A stretch of DNA of 64,000 nucleotides from Oscillospiraceae bacterium (lineage in GTDB: Bacteria > Bacillota > Clostridia > Oscillospirales > Oscillospiraceae). The stretch covers positions 1-64,000 of the forward strand of contig JAFTFT010000041.1 of assembly GCA_017458335.1 (NCBI GenBank), in the 5' to 3' direction. Numbering within the stretch: the stretch's first letter is position 1; every line of letters begins with the position of its first letter. Below, piece after piece: positions 55,290-63,863 of this stretch. Made by a program: the position numbers and the translations under genes. Below the pieces are notes generated by a model that saw only the letters and a program-made list of their open reading frames with translations, did no database searches and was not told where the DNA came from.

Positions 55290-56522
55290 TCATGCCTCCT
55301 TCCTGATCTTTGCGTCGAAGTCTTCGGGGAACAGCTTCAGCGCGCTTATGAGCGCCGTGGTCGCGCTCTGCCCCAGCGGGCAGAAGCAGTTCTTCTGCAT
55401 GTACCCGGAGAGTTTCCTGATCAGCTCCACATCCTGTCTGCTTCCCTCGCCCGCTGCCAGCTTCTCCAGCAGCTCCTCGACGCGCATGGTGCCCTCCCGG
55501 CAGGGGGTGCACTTGCCGCAGCTTTCATGCCGGAAGAACCTGGCGATCTCCCACAGGATGTCCACCATGTTCCGGCTCTCGTCGATCACATACATGGCCC
55601 CGGAGCCCAGAGCCGCGCCGATGGAGCGGATGGAATCAAAATCGATGGGGGTATCCAGCTGCTCCGGTGTCACGAAGCCGCAGCTTGAGCCGCCGAGCTG
55701 GACGGCCTTCAGCTTCTTTCCTCCGGCCACTCCGCCGCCGAACTGCTCCAGCACCTCGCGCAGCGTCGCGTTCGTCGGCACTTCGACACAGACCTTGTTC
55801 TCCACGTCACCCGAAAGGCACATGAGCTTCGTGCCGGGGAACTTTTCGGCGCCGATGCCGCCGAACCAGTCCGCGCCCTTCCGGACGATCTCGGGGATCA
55901 CGGCGAAGGTCTCCACGTTGTTCACGACCGTGGGCTTCTGGTGCAGTCCCTTCACCGCCATGGAGGGCGGCTTCAGACGCGGCTCGCCGCGCAGGCCTTC
56001 CAGCGAGTTCACGATGGCTGTACCTTCGCCGCAGACATAGGCGCCCGCACCGGAGACGACCCTGATCTTCGTCCCGCCGCAGAAGCCCTTCTCTTCCGCC
56101 TGCTTCACCGCCTTGCGCAGCAGTTTAATGGACTTTTCATACTCGCCGCGGACATAGATGAAGCATTCTTTTGCGCCGACGGCATAGGCGCCGATCAGCA
56201 GTCCCTCGATCACGGTATGGGGGTCACCCTCCATGATGACGCGGTCCTTGTAGGTTCCCGGCTCGCCCTCGTCGGCGTTGCAGACCAGGTATTTGGTCTT
56301 CTCTTTGCTCGCGAAAGCGCTGCTCCACTTTTTTCCGGTGGAGAAGGCCGCACCGCCGCGCCCGCGGAGCCGGCTGGTCTCTTCGATGGTCTGGATGAGT
56401 TCTCCCTGGTCCATGGTCCGGGCCTTTTCCAGCGCCTCATAGCCGCCGGCGGCGATATACTCCTCGATGGAATCGGGCTTGATCCGGCCCACATTCCGCA
56501 GGGCAATCCGTACTTCTTCCAT
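55290..56522 (-). CDS. NuoF/HylB-type NADH-binding flavoprotein subunit
   Basis: This 410-residue subunit oxidises or reduces NAD(H) with FMN and passes electrons to Fe-S clusters. The FMN/NAD site shows LRGRGGAAFSTGKKW (about 53-67) and ADEGEPGTYKDR (about 85). The [4Fe-4S] motif SCGKCTPCREG is at about 335, with the fourth cysteine in NCFCPLGQ. It lacks both the N-terminal thioredoxin-like extension and the C-terminal ferredoxin domain of longer HydB/HndC proteins, so it is complex I NuoF-like in length. ATG at 56522 overlaps the upstream stop (TGATG). Confidence 0.92.
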   Translation of the reverse strand: MEEVRIALRNVGRIKPDSIEEYIAAGGYEALEKARTMDQGELIQTIEETSRLRGRGGAAFSTGKKWSSAFASKEKTKYLVCNADEGEPGTYKDRVIMEGDPHTVIEGLLIGAYAVGAKECFIYVRGEYEKSIKLLRKAVKQAEEKGFCGGTKIRVVSGAGAYVCGEGTAIVNSLEGLRGEPRLKPPSMAVKGLHQKPTVVNNVETFAVIPEIVRKGADWFGGIGAEKFPGTKLMCLSGDVENKVCVEVPTNATLREVLEQFGGGVAGGKKLKAVQLGGSSCGFVTPEQLDTPIDFDSIRSIGAALGSGAMYVIDESRNMVDILWEIARFFRHESCGKCTPCREGTMRVEELLEKLAAGEGSRQDVELIRKLSGYMQKNCFCPLGQSATTALISALKLFPEDFDAKIRKEA

Positions 56523-56962
56523 CACCGGTCACCTCCCAGCAGTTCCGGAATTCTTGCGGGATTCACATTGGTATAGAGTTTCCCGTTCACAAGCAGATTG
56601 GGCGCCGCCTGGCACTGGCCGAGACATTCCACCCAGTCCAGGCCGTATTCCTCATTGCTTTCGCCCATCTTCAGGCCGATGGCGGATTCCAGCGAGGCAA
56701 TCAGCGCGGCGTTGTCTCCGCTGTGGCAGGCCGTGCCGCGGCAGACGCGGATCTCCTTCTTCGCCGGCGCGCTGAAGCGCAGCATGGAATAGAAGCTTGC
56801 CGTGTCATAGAGCTCCGCCGCGCTCTTTCCCTCATGCTCGGCCAGAGCGTTCAGAGCTTCCTCGGTCACATAGCCGTCCCGTTTCTGAAGAGCCAGCAGC
56901 GCATCCAGCAGGCCGCCCTCCTGAAGGGCTTTTTTGATTACTGTCTGATAAGAGCTTGCCAT
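56522..56962 (-). CDS. NuoE/HylC-type [2Fe-2S] subunit
   Basis: This 146-residue thioredoxin-fold ferredoxin subunit has four cluster cysteines: CRGTACHSGD (about 79-88) and ECLGQCQAAPN (about 117-127). It partners the NuoF-like subunit. It begins one base after the molybdoenzyme stop, behind GGAGGTG, and overlaps the next gene, so all four genes form one operon. Confidence 0.93.
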   Translation of the reverse strand: MASSYQTVIKKALQEGGLLDALLALQKRDGYVTEEALNALAEHEGKSAAELYDTASFYSMLRFSAPAKKEIRVCRGTACHSGDNAALIASLESAIGLKMGESNEEYGLDWVECLGQCQAAPNLLVNGKLYTNVNPARIPELLGGDR

Positions 56963-56963
56963 C

Positions 56964-59270
56964 TCACACCTCCTGTACCTTCTCGACCCGGCAGGGGGTA
57001 TACCGCCAGTGGGAATTACCGGTCATCTCGTCAATATCGGTGTTATCGGTCAGATAGTTGGCGTGCATGCCGCGTATTTCTCCCTGATAGTGCAGACCGA
57101 AGTAGTGCGGCATCAGGCAGTAGCCGGGTGATGCACGCCAAGTGATTTCTGCCGGGATCTCAACGGAGCCGCGGTTGGTCGAAAGGCGCAACTTTTCTCC
57201 GTCGGCAATACCCATCTCTGCCGCATCCACAGGGTTAATCCAGAGCGTATACAGATTGCGGTAACGGCTTGTCGCCGGATTTCGCATTGCGTTGTTTACG
57301 CCGCCCTCGTCACGCCTGCCGGAAGATAGGATCATGTTGTTTCCGTCCTTGAGCATCAGCGCCTCCCGCTCCCGCTCCGGAGTAATATACGCATAGAGGT
57401 AGTCTTCGATCTCCTTGCACCAGAGATGCATTTTCCCGTCCTTGTGCGTGATATGCTTTTCCATCATATGTTCCGTATCCGCCATACCGATCACTGCGCC
57501 CTCCGGATGGTGATCAACCAGATCAAAGGCCGCATCCAGCACACACCAGTCTTTGAAGACCGGGAGCCTGGATAGCACAGGATGCAGACCGGTATCCGCC
57601 TGGACAGTCGGAATCGCGCTTTTGAAGACAGGACTGGTCAGCAGAACCGCCCAGTTCATTGCCCGGCCGGAGGATCTCATGGCTTTTCCAAGGGTAAGTG
57701 CGATGATCGTTGCAGCCTGATCAAAGTACTTCATGCCGCCTTTTCCGATCCACATAACGACTTTCATAAAGTACTTGATGCGGTCCCCCGTGCGTACAGC
57801 CTCCTCTGCCGCGTCGTACAGGCTTTTGGGAAGCTCCGGCAGGTACCCCATGGCCTGCGTCAGTTCCGCAAAAATCATGGAATCTTCCTTCGCCTCACCG
57901 AAAGGCTCGAGAATGCGCTTGCGGCTGCCGAAAACCACCTCCGGATAGTTCAGCGTGAACATATCAAAGTCACCGTCGGCCTCATAGGCGCTCATACTGG
58001 GAAGCACATAATCTGCCAGCATGGTCGTCTCCGTCTCCACACAGTCGATGGCAACGAAAAGCTCCAGCTTTTTGAGAGCTTCCTCTATACGCTGTGAATC
58101 GGGATAGCTACGGGCAGGATTCGTCAGCACACTGAAAGCCAGCCGAATGCGGTCCTCGTTGTCTCCCAGCACTTCATCCGGAAAAACTCCTTCCGGGAAA
58201 ATCCCAAGAACCGGGAAGCGGTTCGTGACCGGCGTGCGCCAGACCTTTGGATCATTCTCATCCGTACTGTCCAGATACAGCACACGCTCGGGCATTACGC
58301 TGCCGCCCTTCACCAGCGCCATGCCGCAGACAATCGCAAGCAGAATGCAAAGATAGCTGCTTGCGGTGGAGTGCCGTCCGAAGAACAGGCCGAGATCGCG
58401 GTGCATGCCCCACTTTTTGGTGGTGATAATGCGGGCAAACTTCTCCGCCTGCTCCCGGGAGATCTGGCAAACCTCCAGTGCCGCGTCGATGTCAAACCCT
58501 TTAAACCACGGCAGGACAAGGGCCCAGTCTCGGGTGTATTGATTGATATACTCCTGGTTCTGCCAGCCTTTTTCCAGAATGATGGCAATCAGTGCGCGCA
58601 TCAGCAGGGCGTCCGAGCCATTGGCCGGCATGATGTGCAGGTCTGCCATGCGCGCCGTCTCGCTCAGCCGCGGATCGACAACGATGACCATCTTCTCCGG
58701 ATCACGGGAAAAGCTGCGGATCGTCCTCTTTGCGTTCGGCATCTGATGAGAGACATATGCGTTGCTACCCCAATAGACAATGACCTCGTTGTTCTCATCA
58801 TCCGGCTCCAAAAAATGGAACGCATAGCCGAAAATGCGGCCGTGGCTCCACCAGTCGCCCATAAACTCCACGCCGATGGGATTGAAATTATACTGCGTGC
58901 CGATGGCCTTCATCAGCGGCAGTGCGGTAGCGGCCGGCGTTGTAATGGAATAGGTTCCGCCGCCGAGAAAAGCCGCAGAACGCGGACCGTGCTTTTGAAT
59001 AATGGCGTTGGCGCGTTCGGCAATCTCCCGGTATGCCTGCTCCCAGGAAATGCGCTCATAGTGGTCGCCCACACGCTTTTTCGGAAAGAGGAGCCGATCC
59101 CGGTTCTCCGTAAAGTATTTCGCCGTTCTGCCCTTGCGGCAGCAGTAGCCGTTTGACCGCGGGCTGGATGGGTCGGGGCGGACATTGATGATCCGATTGT
59201 CCTCGACCTCCATCTCCAGGCCGCAAGTAACGGCGCATAGATTGCACCATGTTTTTTTCCAGACACCCAA
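56964..59270 (-). CDS. Molybdopterin oxidoreductase, catalytic subunit, non-formate type
   Basis: This 768-residue Mo/W-bis-MGD enzyme of the DMSO reductase family has an N-terminal [4Fe-4S] motif Cys9, Cys12, Cys16 and Cys43/44. The metal-ligand region reads DWWSHGRIFG, placing Ser142-His143-Gly144 where formate dehydrogenases have Sec/Cys-His-Gly. Later domains include the cofactor-binding VYWGSNAYVSHQ, the ADYVLPS segment and a C-terminal MopB_CT domain (about 640-750). No twin-arginine signal is present, so it is cytoplasmic, as expected with NuoEF partners. The TTG start follows GAGGAGG. Substrate unknown; serine ligation would suit an oxo-transferase. Confidence 0.85.
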   Translation of the reverse strand: MGVWKKTWCNLCAVTCGLEMEVEDNRIINVRPDPSSPRSNGYCCRKGRTAKYFTENRDRLLFPKKRVGDHYERISWEQAYREIAERANAIIQKHGPRSAAFLGGGTYSITTPAATALPLMKAIGTQYNFNPIGVEFMGDWWSHGRIFGYAFHFLEPDDENNEVIVYWGSNAYVSHQMPNAKRTIRSFSRDPEKMVIVVDPRLSETARMADLHIMPANGSDALLMRALIAIILEKGWQNQEYINQYTRDWALVLPWFKGFDIDAALEVCQISREQAEKFARIITTKKWGMHRDLGLFFGRHSTASSYLCILLAIVCGMALVKGGSVMPERVLYLDSTDENDPKVWRTPVTNRFPVLGIFPEGVFPDEVLGDNEDRIRLAFSVLTNPARSYPDSQRIEEALKKLELFVAIDCVETETTMLADYVLPSMSAYEADGDFDMFTLNYPEVVFGSRKRILEPFGEAKEDSMIFAELTQAMGYLPELPKSLYDAAEEAVRTGDRIKYFMKVVMWIGKGGMKYFDQAATIIALTLGKAMRSSGRAMNWAVLLTSPVFKSAIPTVQADTGLHPVLSRLPVFKDWCVLDAAFDLVDHHPEGAVIGMADTEHMMEKHITHKDGKMHLWCKEIEDYLYAYITPEREREALMLKDGNNMILSSGRRDEGGVNNAMRNPATSRYRNLYTLWINPVDAAEMGIADGEKLRLSTNRGSVEIPAEITWRASPGYCLMPHYFGLHYQGEIRGMHANYLTDNTDIDEMTGNSHWRYTPCRVEKVQEV

Positions 59271-59418
59271 GGCAGTTTCCTCCTCTGTTTCTTCATTATT
59301 AAGGTGTTTTATGATTTTCTTGCCCTGTTGAACGGATCATTTGTCAGGTAACGATTTTCCACTGCCGCAGGAAAGAAGCAGCAATGGATTCTGTTAAGGA
59401 GCATATCGCTCGTCTATT

Positions 59419-59433
59419 TGTGAAGTGGTCACA
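59419..59433. promoter_or_regulatory. Inverted repeat at the molybdoenzyme promoter
   Basis: TGTGA-N5-TCACA lies just downstream of a -10-like TATGAT (59442-59447, minus strand), so it would overlap the transcription start. The divergent layout makes the GntR regulator upstream the likely binder. A Crp/Fnr-type site is a weaker alternative because the spacing is five instead of six. Confidence 0.45.
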
Positions 59434-59496
59434 GATGTTATATCATACACCTGCGATGATTACAAGCCTTTTGTGAAAATAATATCCGGAAAGCAC

Positions 59497-59532
59497 AAAA
59501 AAAGACGAAAGCCTGTCTGGATGGCTTCCGTC
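59497..59532 (-). terminator. Terminator after the GntR gene
   Basis: GACGGAAGCC and GGCTTTCGTC (one mismatch) form a stem, followed on the minus strand by seven T residues. It ends the mogA-gntR operon 30 bases after the stop. Confidence 0.88.
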
Positions 59533-59562
59533 CGTTTGCTGTACATATTCTGTTTTCGATGG

Positions 59563-60264
59563 TCAGATGATCGCCGTTTCCCCCTCCAAGGGGAGACGCA
59601 TGGTCTCTCTCATACAGGCGGCCGCGGCGGGGGCATTCCGCTCGCTCACATACCGGAAGACCTCTTCGGCGTTCTGAACGACGGCGTCCGTTCCGTTTTT
59701 TTCGATAAACTGCTGATACATGCGCTGCTGCGGCTCCATGGTGCAGTGATACAGCACTGTCAGCAGGAAGTTGTCACTCATCCGGTACATCCGGTAGATA
59801 AACTCCGTAATCCGCACGCAGAACACTTTTCGGTCCTCTTCACGGCGAAGCCGCTCCAGAAGTTCTCCCCATTCTTCCAGGTCCTTCTCTGTCGCCCTCT
59901 GAACTGCCAGCCCTGCCGCCATGGGATCCAGCGCGGCGCGGGTCTCACAGAAGGAGCGCACGTCATGCGCATTGAGCCTTCCCCCGTTGTACTGGAGGAT
60001 GGATGAGAGTACGGCTGGATTCCCACTGGTCCGATAGTCGGTCACATAGACGCCGTGGCGCGGCTTGACCTCTACGAAGCCCTTGTTCGCCAGCTCCGCG
60101 ACCCCCGCGTTCACAATCGTCAGGCTGACACCCATTTTCGTGCAGAGCTCTCTCGACGTGGGCAGGCGGTCGCCCGGTTTCAGTTCCTCCGACAGGATCT
60201 GCCGCTCAATTTCCCGCACAAAGGTCTGCCGGACGGATAAGCTGTTCTTATTGTCTTCGCTCAT
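59563..60264 (-). CDS. GntR/FadR-family transcriptional regulator
   Basis: This 233-residue regulator has an N-terminal winged helix (about 14-75: GDRLPTSRELCTKMGVS, then EVKPRHGVYV) and a C-terminal helical FCD ligand domain (about 100-220). FCD regulators respond to small carboxylic acids or related metabolites, which may be the key to the molybdoenzyme's substrate. It overlaps mogA by four bases (ATGA) and lies directly upstream of the molybdoenzyme operon, so control of that operon is likely. Confidence 0.88.
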   Translation of the reverse strand: MSEDNKNSLSVRQTFVREIERQILSEELKPGDRLPTSRELCTKMGVSLTIVNAGVAELANKGFVEVKPRHGVYVTDYRTSGNPAVLSSILQYNGGRLNAHDVRSFCETRAALDPMAAGLAVQRATEKDLEEWGELLERLRREEDRKVFCVRITEFIYRMYRMSDNFLLTVLYHCTMEPQQRMYQQFIEKNGTDAVVQNAEEVFRYVSERNAPAAAACMRETMRLPLEGETAII

Positions 60265-60794
60265 CGGTCTTCCTTGTGATCATGATGGTGATGATGGTGC
60301 TCGTGGTCATGATCCGTGGAGCCGTCTGCATAGAGCATATCCATCCCGTGGAGAATCGCTTCCAGCACCGCCGCGAGGTTTTCCTTCGCGGCTTTTTCAC
60401 TGCCCGGAAGATTCACGATCAGGGTCTTGCCCCGGATGCCGGCCGCGCTGCGACTCAGGCAGCCGCGCGGGGTGATCTGCAGGCTGGCCCAGCGCATCGC
60501 CTCCGGGATGCCGCGGGTCTCGCGTTCCACCACGGCCAGGGTCGCCTCGGGCGTGATGTCCCGCTGGGAGAATCCGGTCCCGCCCGTCGTCATCACGAGG
60601 CCGATTTTCTTCTCATCCGCGCAGGCGATCAGTTCCGCCTTGATCTGTTCCATCTCGTCCGGAATGATATTGGTATAAACCACGTCAAAGCCCGCGTCCT
60701 CCAGCATTTTGCACACTGCCGGTCCGCTGGTGTCCACCCGTTCGCCGCGGGACCCCTTGTCGCTGATGGTGATGACTGCCGCTGTATATTTCAT
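60261..60794 (-). CDS. MogA/MoaB-type molybdopterin adenylyltransferase with His-rich tail
   Basis: This 177-residue protein activates molybdopterin for metal insertion. It has the MoCF-biosynthesis fold, with SDKGSRGERVDTSGP at the start and TTGGTGFSQRDITPEA (about 72-87) as the nucleotide/pterin site. The C-terminus ends in a run of alternating His and Asp with six consecutive His, absent from ordinary MogA, which suggests a metal store or metal-delivery function. The start at 60794 follows GGGGAGG. It leads the operon with gntR, next to the only molybdoenzyme in the window. Confidence 0.9.
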   Translation of the reverse strand: MKYTAAVITISDKGSRGERVDTSGPAVCKMLEDAGFDVVYTNIIPDEMEQIKAELIACADEKKIGLVMTTGGTGFSQRDITPEATLAVVERETRGIPEAMRWASLQITPRGCLSRSAAGIRGKTLIVNLPGSEKAAKENLAAVLEAILHGMDMLYADGSTDHDHEHHHHHHDHKEDR

Positions 60795-60879
60795 AATTGA
60801 ACCTCCCCGGTTTTGCTTTGGTTTTTGATTGCGCCCAGTATACCGCGAACCAGCGGATTCTTCAAGCGGCATTTCCGGA

Positions 60880-60920
60880 AAAGCGGCACCGGAGATCCAT
60901 TAGCTCCCCGGTGCCGCTTT
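60880..60920 (-). terminator. Terminator hairpin after the beta-helix gene
   Basis: AAAGCGGCACCGG and its perfect complement form a 13-bp stem with a 15-base loop. It lies 65 bases past the stop codon at 60987, with TTTTCC after the stem on the minus strand. Confidence 0.75.
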
Positions 60921-60986
60921 GAAATTTTGTTCTATAACTGCGCTCTGCAGGCTGTGGTATTGTTTCGCAGGACGGTACTGAAGGCT

Positions 60987-62792
60987 TTACAGCGGCCTTT
61001 CGAGGCCGTACCTCGTGGTGCTTACATTCTCTCCGGCCGGCTCGAACACGCCGTCATACACCTGCTCGGTATTCCAAAGGATGTGGTCTGTGCCGGTAAG
61101 CATCAAGCCGTTGGCGTAACAGTCATGGATGCTGCAGTTCTGGAAGAGGAAATGGCTGCAGTTCCAGAGATTTGCGCCGTATTCGCTGCACTCGTAGATC
61201 TCGGTGTTGCGGATGATAAAGTCCGAGCTGTCGCTGGCGCCGATGCCGTTTACGCCGCAGCCGAAGAGGCCGCAGTTGGCAACCTCCACATCTTTGCACC
61301 CGGTAAACTCAAATACATCCCCGGCGCAGGAACCGGGCGCCTCGCGCAGATGTCCGGCGGTCAGATCGCTGATGCCGATCCCGGAACAGGAGTCAAAGCG
61401 CAGCACGTCCGCATAGCGCGGTGTCGCCTGGAGGACGGTCTGATCTGTCCCCAGGCCGATGATCTTCAGATTCCGCACCCCCTGGATCACCAGGCACGGT
61501 CCGTCGTAAACATCCATCCAGTAATAATACACGCCGCCTGCTCCGCCGTAGTTGGCCGCTGTACTGAAATCGATCAGCGGCGCATCGACATAGATCACGC
61601 TGTTGCTGCCGATGGCGGCGAGGAATTCATCCGCGGTCGTGACATGACTGACCGTTGGTTCTCCGGTCATCTGCTGATCTTCTTCCGGGAAATATTCAAC
61701 GGTGAATGAGAAGGTATAGCTGTCTGCATCACAGGGCACCCTTGTCAGCCCTTCCAGAGCGGCCTGATCCATGCCCATACCGTTCTCATCGACCACCGGA
61801 ACCGCTGCCGTGGGGGTGTCCGCGTCCGCATGGAAGAAGGGTCCTGTCAGCTGATTTCCGACGAACTCCGTCCCTCTGACCGTCACCGGCTGGCCCGAGA
61901 CAAAGAACATGCCGCCCCAGTCGTACTGACCGACGATGTTGTCGCGGACGCTGCAGCCGGAGATGAGGAATCCCTGCGTATAAGAGCTCTGGAAGAGCGT
62001 CTCCGTGTTGTTGTCCGAAATCTCTGTATTGAGCACCGCAAAGCCGTTGCAGCCGTGCGCATGCAGCAGATTGAATGCGTACCAGTCGGATCCGTGTTCC
62101 TTGCTGTAGCCGCAGTGCCGGATTGTCCCGTCCACGAAACGGACGTCCTCACAGTTGAAGGTCTCGATGGCGCCGTAGGTGCAGTCATGGATGACCGTGT
62201 TTTCGGCAATGATGGAGAGGCTTTCCGACGCCGTGATGCCGTAGGTACCGCAGCCGTAGAGGTCGCAGTTTTGAACCCGGACTCTGCTGCAGCTGTAGAA
62301 GTCCAGGACGCCGCCGGAGCAGTACCCTTCGCCCGGCGTGTGCCCCGCCGTGAGATTGGAAATGTGCAGATCGTCGCAGCTGTCCGCCGCCAGAACATTG
62401 GCATAGCGGGGCTCGGTCACGATGCTGCAGCGCTGCGCATCGCTGCCCTCCAGCCAAAGTCCGGCAACGTTCCGGATCACAAGCTGGTATCCGTCCCAGG
62501 CGTCCACCCAGTGCCAATATTCTCCCGCACTCACGTCTCCGTAGGTCCGGGCCTGTGTCAGGTTATATTCCCCGTCTTCCAGCTGAACCACGCGGTCCGG
62601 CCCGATCGCATCCAGAAGTTCATCCACGGTGCTGACGCGGATAACGGTTTCCGGTCTCGTGCTGTCCTCTCCATCGAGTCCTGCTTCTTCAGCCTGGGCC
62701 GCCGGAGCACTCCCGCTCCCGAACCCTGTGATCGCAAGAAGCAGTGCCAGAACCAGTGAGAGCAGAGCCTTGTTTGTTTTTTTCTTCATCAT
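60987..62792 (-). CDS. Secreted right-handed parallel beta-helix protein, two tandem domains
   Basis: This 601-residue protein has a signal peptide (about 1-32) and two related beta-helix domains, residues about 50-345 and 385-600. Each begins with a segment such as VSTVDELLDAIGPDRVV or VTTADEFLAAIGSNSVI, contains YYWMDVYDG/WHWVDAWDG, an ISNLTAGH/ISDLTAGH repeat and an NCDLYGCG/NCGLFGCG rung. Regular Cys and Asn ladders are typical of NosD/pectate-lyase-like folds. No catalytic residues for a lyase can be pinned down. Binding to, or breakdown of, an extracellular polysaccharide is plausible. Confidence 0.85.
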   Translation of the reverse strand: MMKKKTNKALLSLVLALLLAITGFGSGSAPAAQAEEAGLDGEDSTRPETVIRVSTVDELLDAIGPDRVVQLEDGEYNLTQARTYGDVSAGEYWHWVDAWDGYQLVIRNVAGLWLEGSDAQRCSIVTEPRYANVLAADSCDDLHISNLTAGHTPGEGYCSGGVLDFYSCSRVRVQNCDLYGCGTYGITASESLSIIAENTVIHDCTYGAIETFNCEDVRFVDGTIRHCGYSKEHGSDWYAFNLLHAHGCNGFAVLNTEISDNNTETLFQSSYTQGFLISGCSVRDNIVGQYDWGGMFFVSGQPVTVRGTEFVGNQLTGPFFHADADTPTAAVPVVDENGMGMDQAALEGLTRVPCDADSYTFSFTVEYFPEEDQQMTGEPTVSHVTTADEFLAAIGSNSVIYVDAPLIDFSTAANYGGAGGVYYYWMDVYDGPCLVIQGVRNLKIIGLGTDQTVLQATPRYADVLRFDSCSGIGISDLTAGHLREAPGSCAGDVFEFTGCKDVEVANCGLFGCGVNGIGASDSSDFIIRNTEIYECSEYGANLWNCSHFLFQNCSIHDCYANGLMLTGTDHILWNTEQVYDGVFEPAGENVSTTRYGLERPL

Positions 62793-62891
62793 TTATCCCG
62801 CCCTTTCCCTGACAGATGCTTTATCGCTTGATTGTTCTGTCATTCCGGATTCAGTATAGCAGATTCCTCTTGAAAAGAGTCTGAAGAATCC

Positions 62892-63830
62892 TTAATTCCG
62901 TTTCCCCTGCCGGATCCGGTCCCGTTCAAACGCCCGGTTGATTTCATTCAATACCCGCTTTTTGTCTGCGCTCCACCTTGGCGCAATCAGTCTGCGTTTC
63001 GTTCCGTCGCCGGTCAGGCGGTGGACCACCATCTCCTGCGGGATGCTCTCGATGCATTCTTCCAGGATCCGGATGTATGCGTCTAAAGACAGCACTTCAA
63101 ATGCTCCCGCCCGGTACTCTTCCGCCAGCGCCGTCCCCTCCAGCACATGAAGCAGCTGGAACTTGATTCCCTGCACGCCGCTTCTCCCGATGTAGGCCGC
63201 CGTCTGCCGGATCATCTCCGCTGTCTCCCCCGGGAGCCCGATGATCATATGAACAATCACGGAGATGCCCGTAGCCCGCAGCCGCCGAACCGCGTCGTCG
63301 TACACCTCCAGAGAATAGCCGCGCCGGATGGACAAAGCGGTCTTCTCATGGATGGTCTGCAGGCCCAGTTCGATCCAGACCGGCTTCTCTTTATTCAGCT
63401 CTTTGAGCAGAGTGACCACCTCGTCCTCAAGGCAGTCCGGCCGCGTACCGATGGACAAAGCCGCAATGTCCGGGTGCCGGATGGTCTCGGTGTATAAGTT
63501 CCGCAGTCGTTCGATCGGTGCATAGGTTCCGGTGTAACTCTGATAATAGGCGATGAACTTCCTCGCGCCCTTGTCCGCCACCACCGCTTTCGCCATCTCG
63601 ATGGCTTCGGAGACCTTGTCTCCCACCGGGATGGCAAAGTCGCCGCTCCCGCCCGCGCAGAAGGTGCACCCGCCGGTTCCCTTGCTGCCGTCTCTCGTCG
63701 GGCAGGTAAAGCCGCCGTCCAGTGCCAGCTTGTAAACCTTCTCACCGAACTGCTCCCGCAAGAAGCGGTTCAGACTGCGGTAATGCTTGTATGCCTCATT
63801 CTGTTTTATTAGCTCTTTTTCTCTTGTCAT
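62892..63830 (-). CDS. TIGR01212 family radical SAM protein (YhcC-like)
   Basis: This 312-residue radical SAM protein has CPTRDGSKGTGGCTFCAGG (about 43-61), the unusual Cx(n)CxxC ligand spacing of this family, then IGTRPDCLEDEVV and WIELGLQTIHEKTA in the barrel. The function is unknown. The start at 63830 is chosen because AGGTGG lies upstream and MTREKELIKQN is a normal N-terminus; the extension to 63863 has no site. Confidence 0.9.
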   Translation of the reverse strand: MTREKELIKQNEAYKHYRSLNRFLREQFGEKVYKLALDGGFTCPTRDGSKGTGGCTFCAGGSGDFAIPVGDKVSEAIEMAKAVVADKGARKFIAYYQSYTGTYAPIERLRNLYTETIRHPDIAALSIGTRPDCLEDEVVTLLKELNKEKPVWIELGLQTIHEKTALSIRRGYSLEVYDDAVRRLRATGISVIVHMIIGLPGETAEMIRQTAAYIGRSGVQGIKFQLLHVLEGTALAEEYRAGAFEVLSLDAYIRILEECIESIPQEMVVHRLTGDGTKRRLIAPRWSADKKRVLNEINRAFERDRIRQGKRN

Positions 63831-63863
63831 TCGTGCCACCTGTTCATAGTACGATGATACCAC

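Noticed and set aside
56964-59270. Call as formate dehydrogenase
   Set aside because: No Sec or Cys precedes the conserved His-Gly; Ser142 occupies that place, and no in-frame UGA is present there.
59419-59433. Crp-type cAMP site
   Set aside because: The half-sites match but spacing is five instead of six, and a GntR regulator next door is the better candidate.
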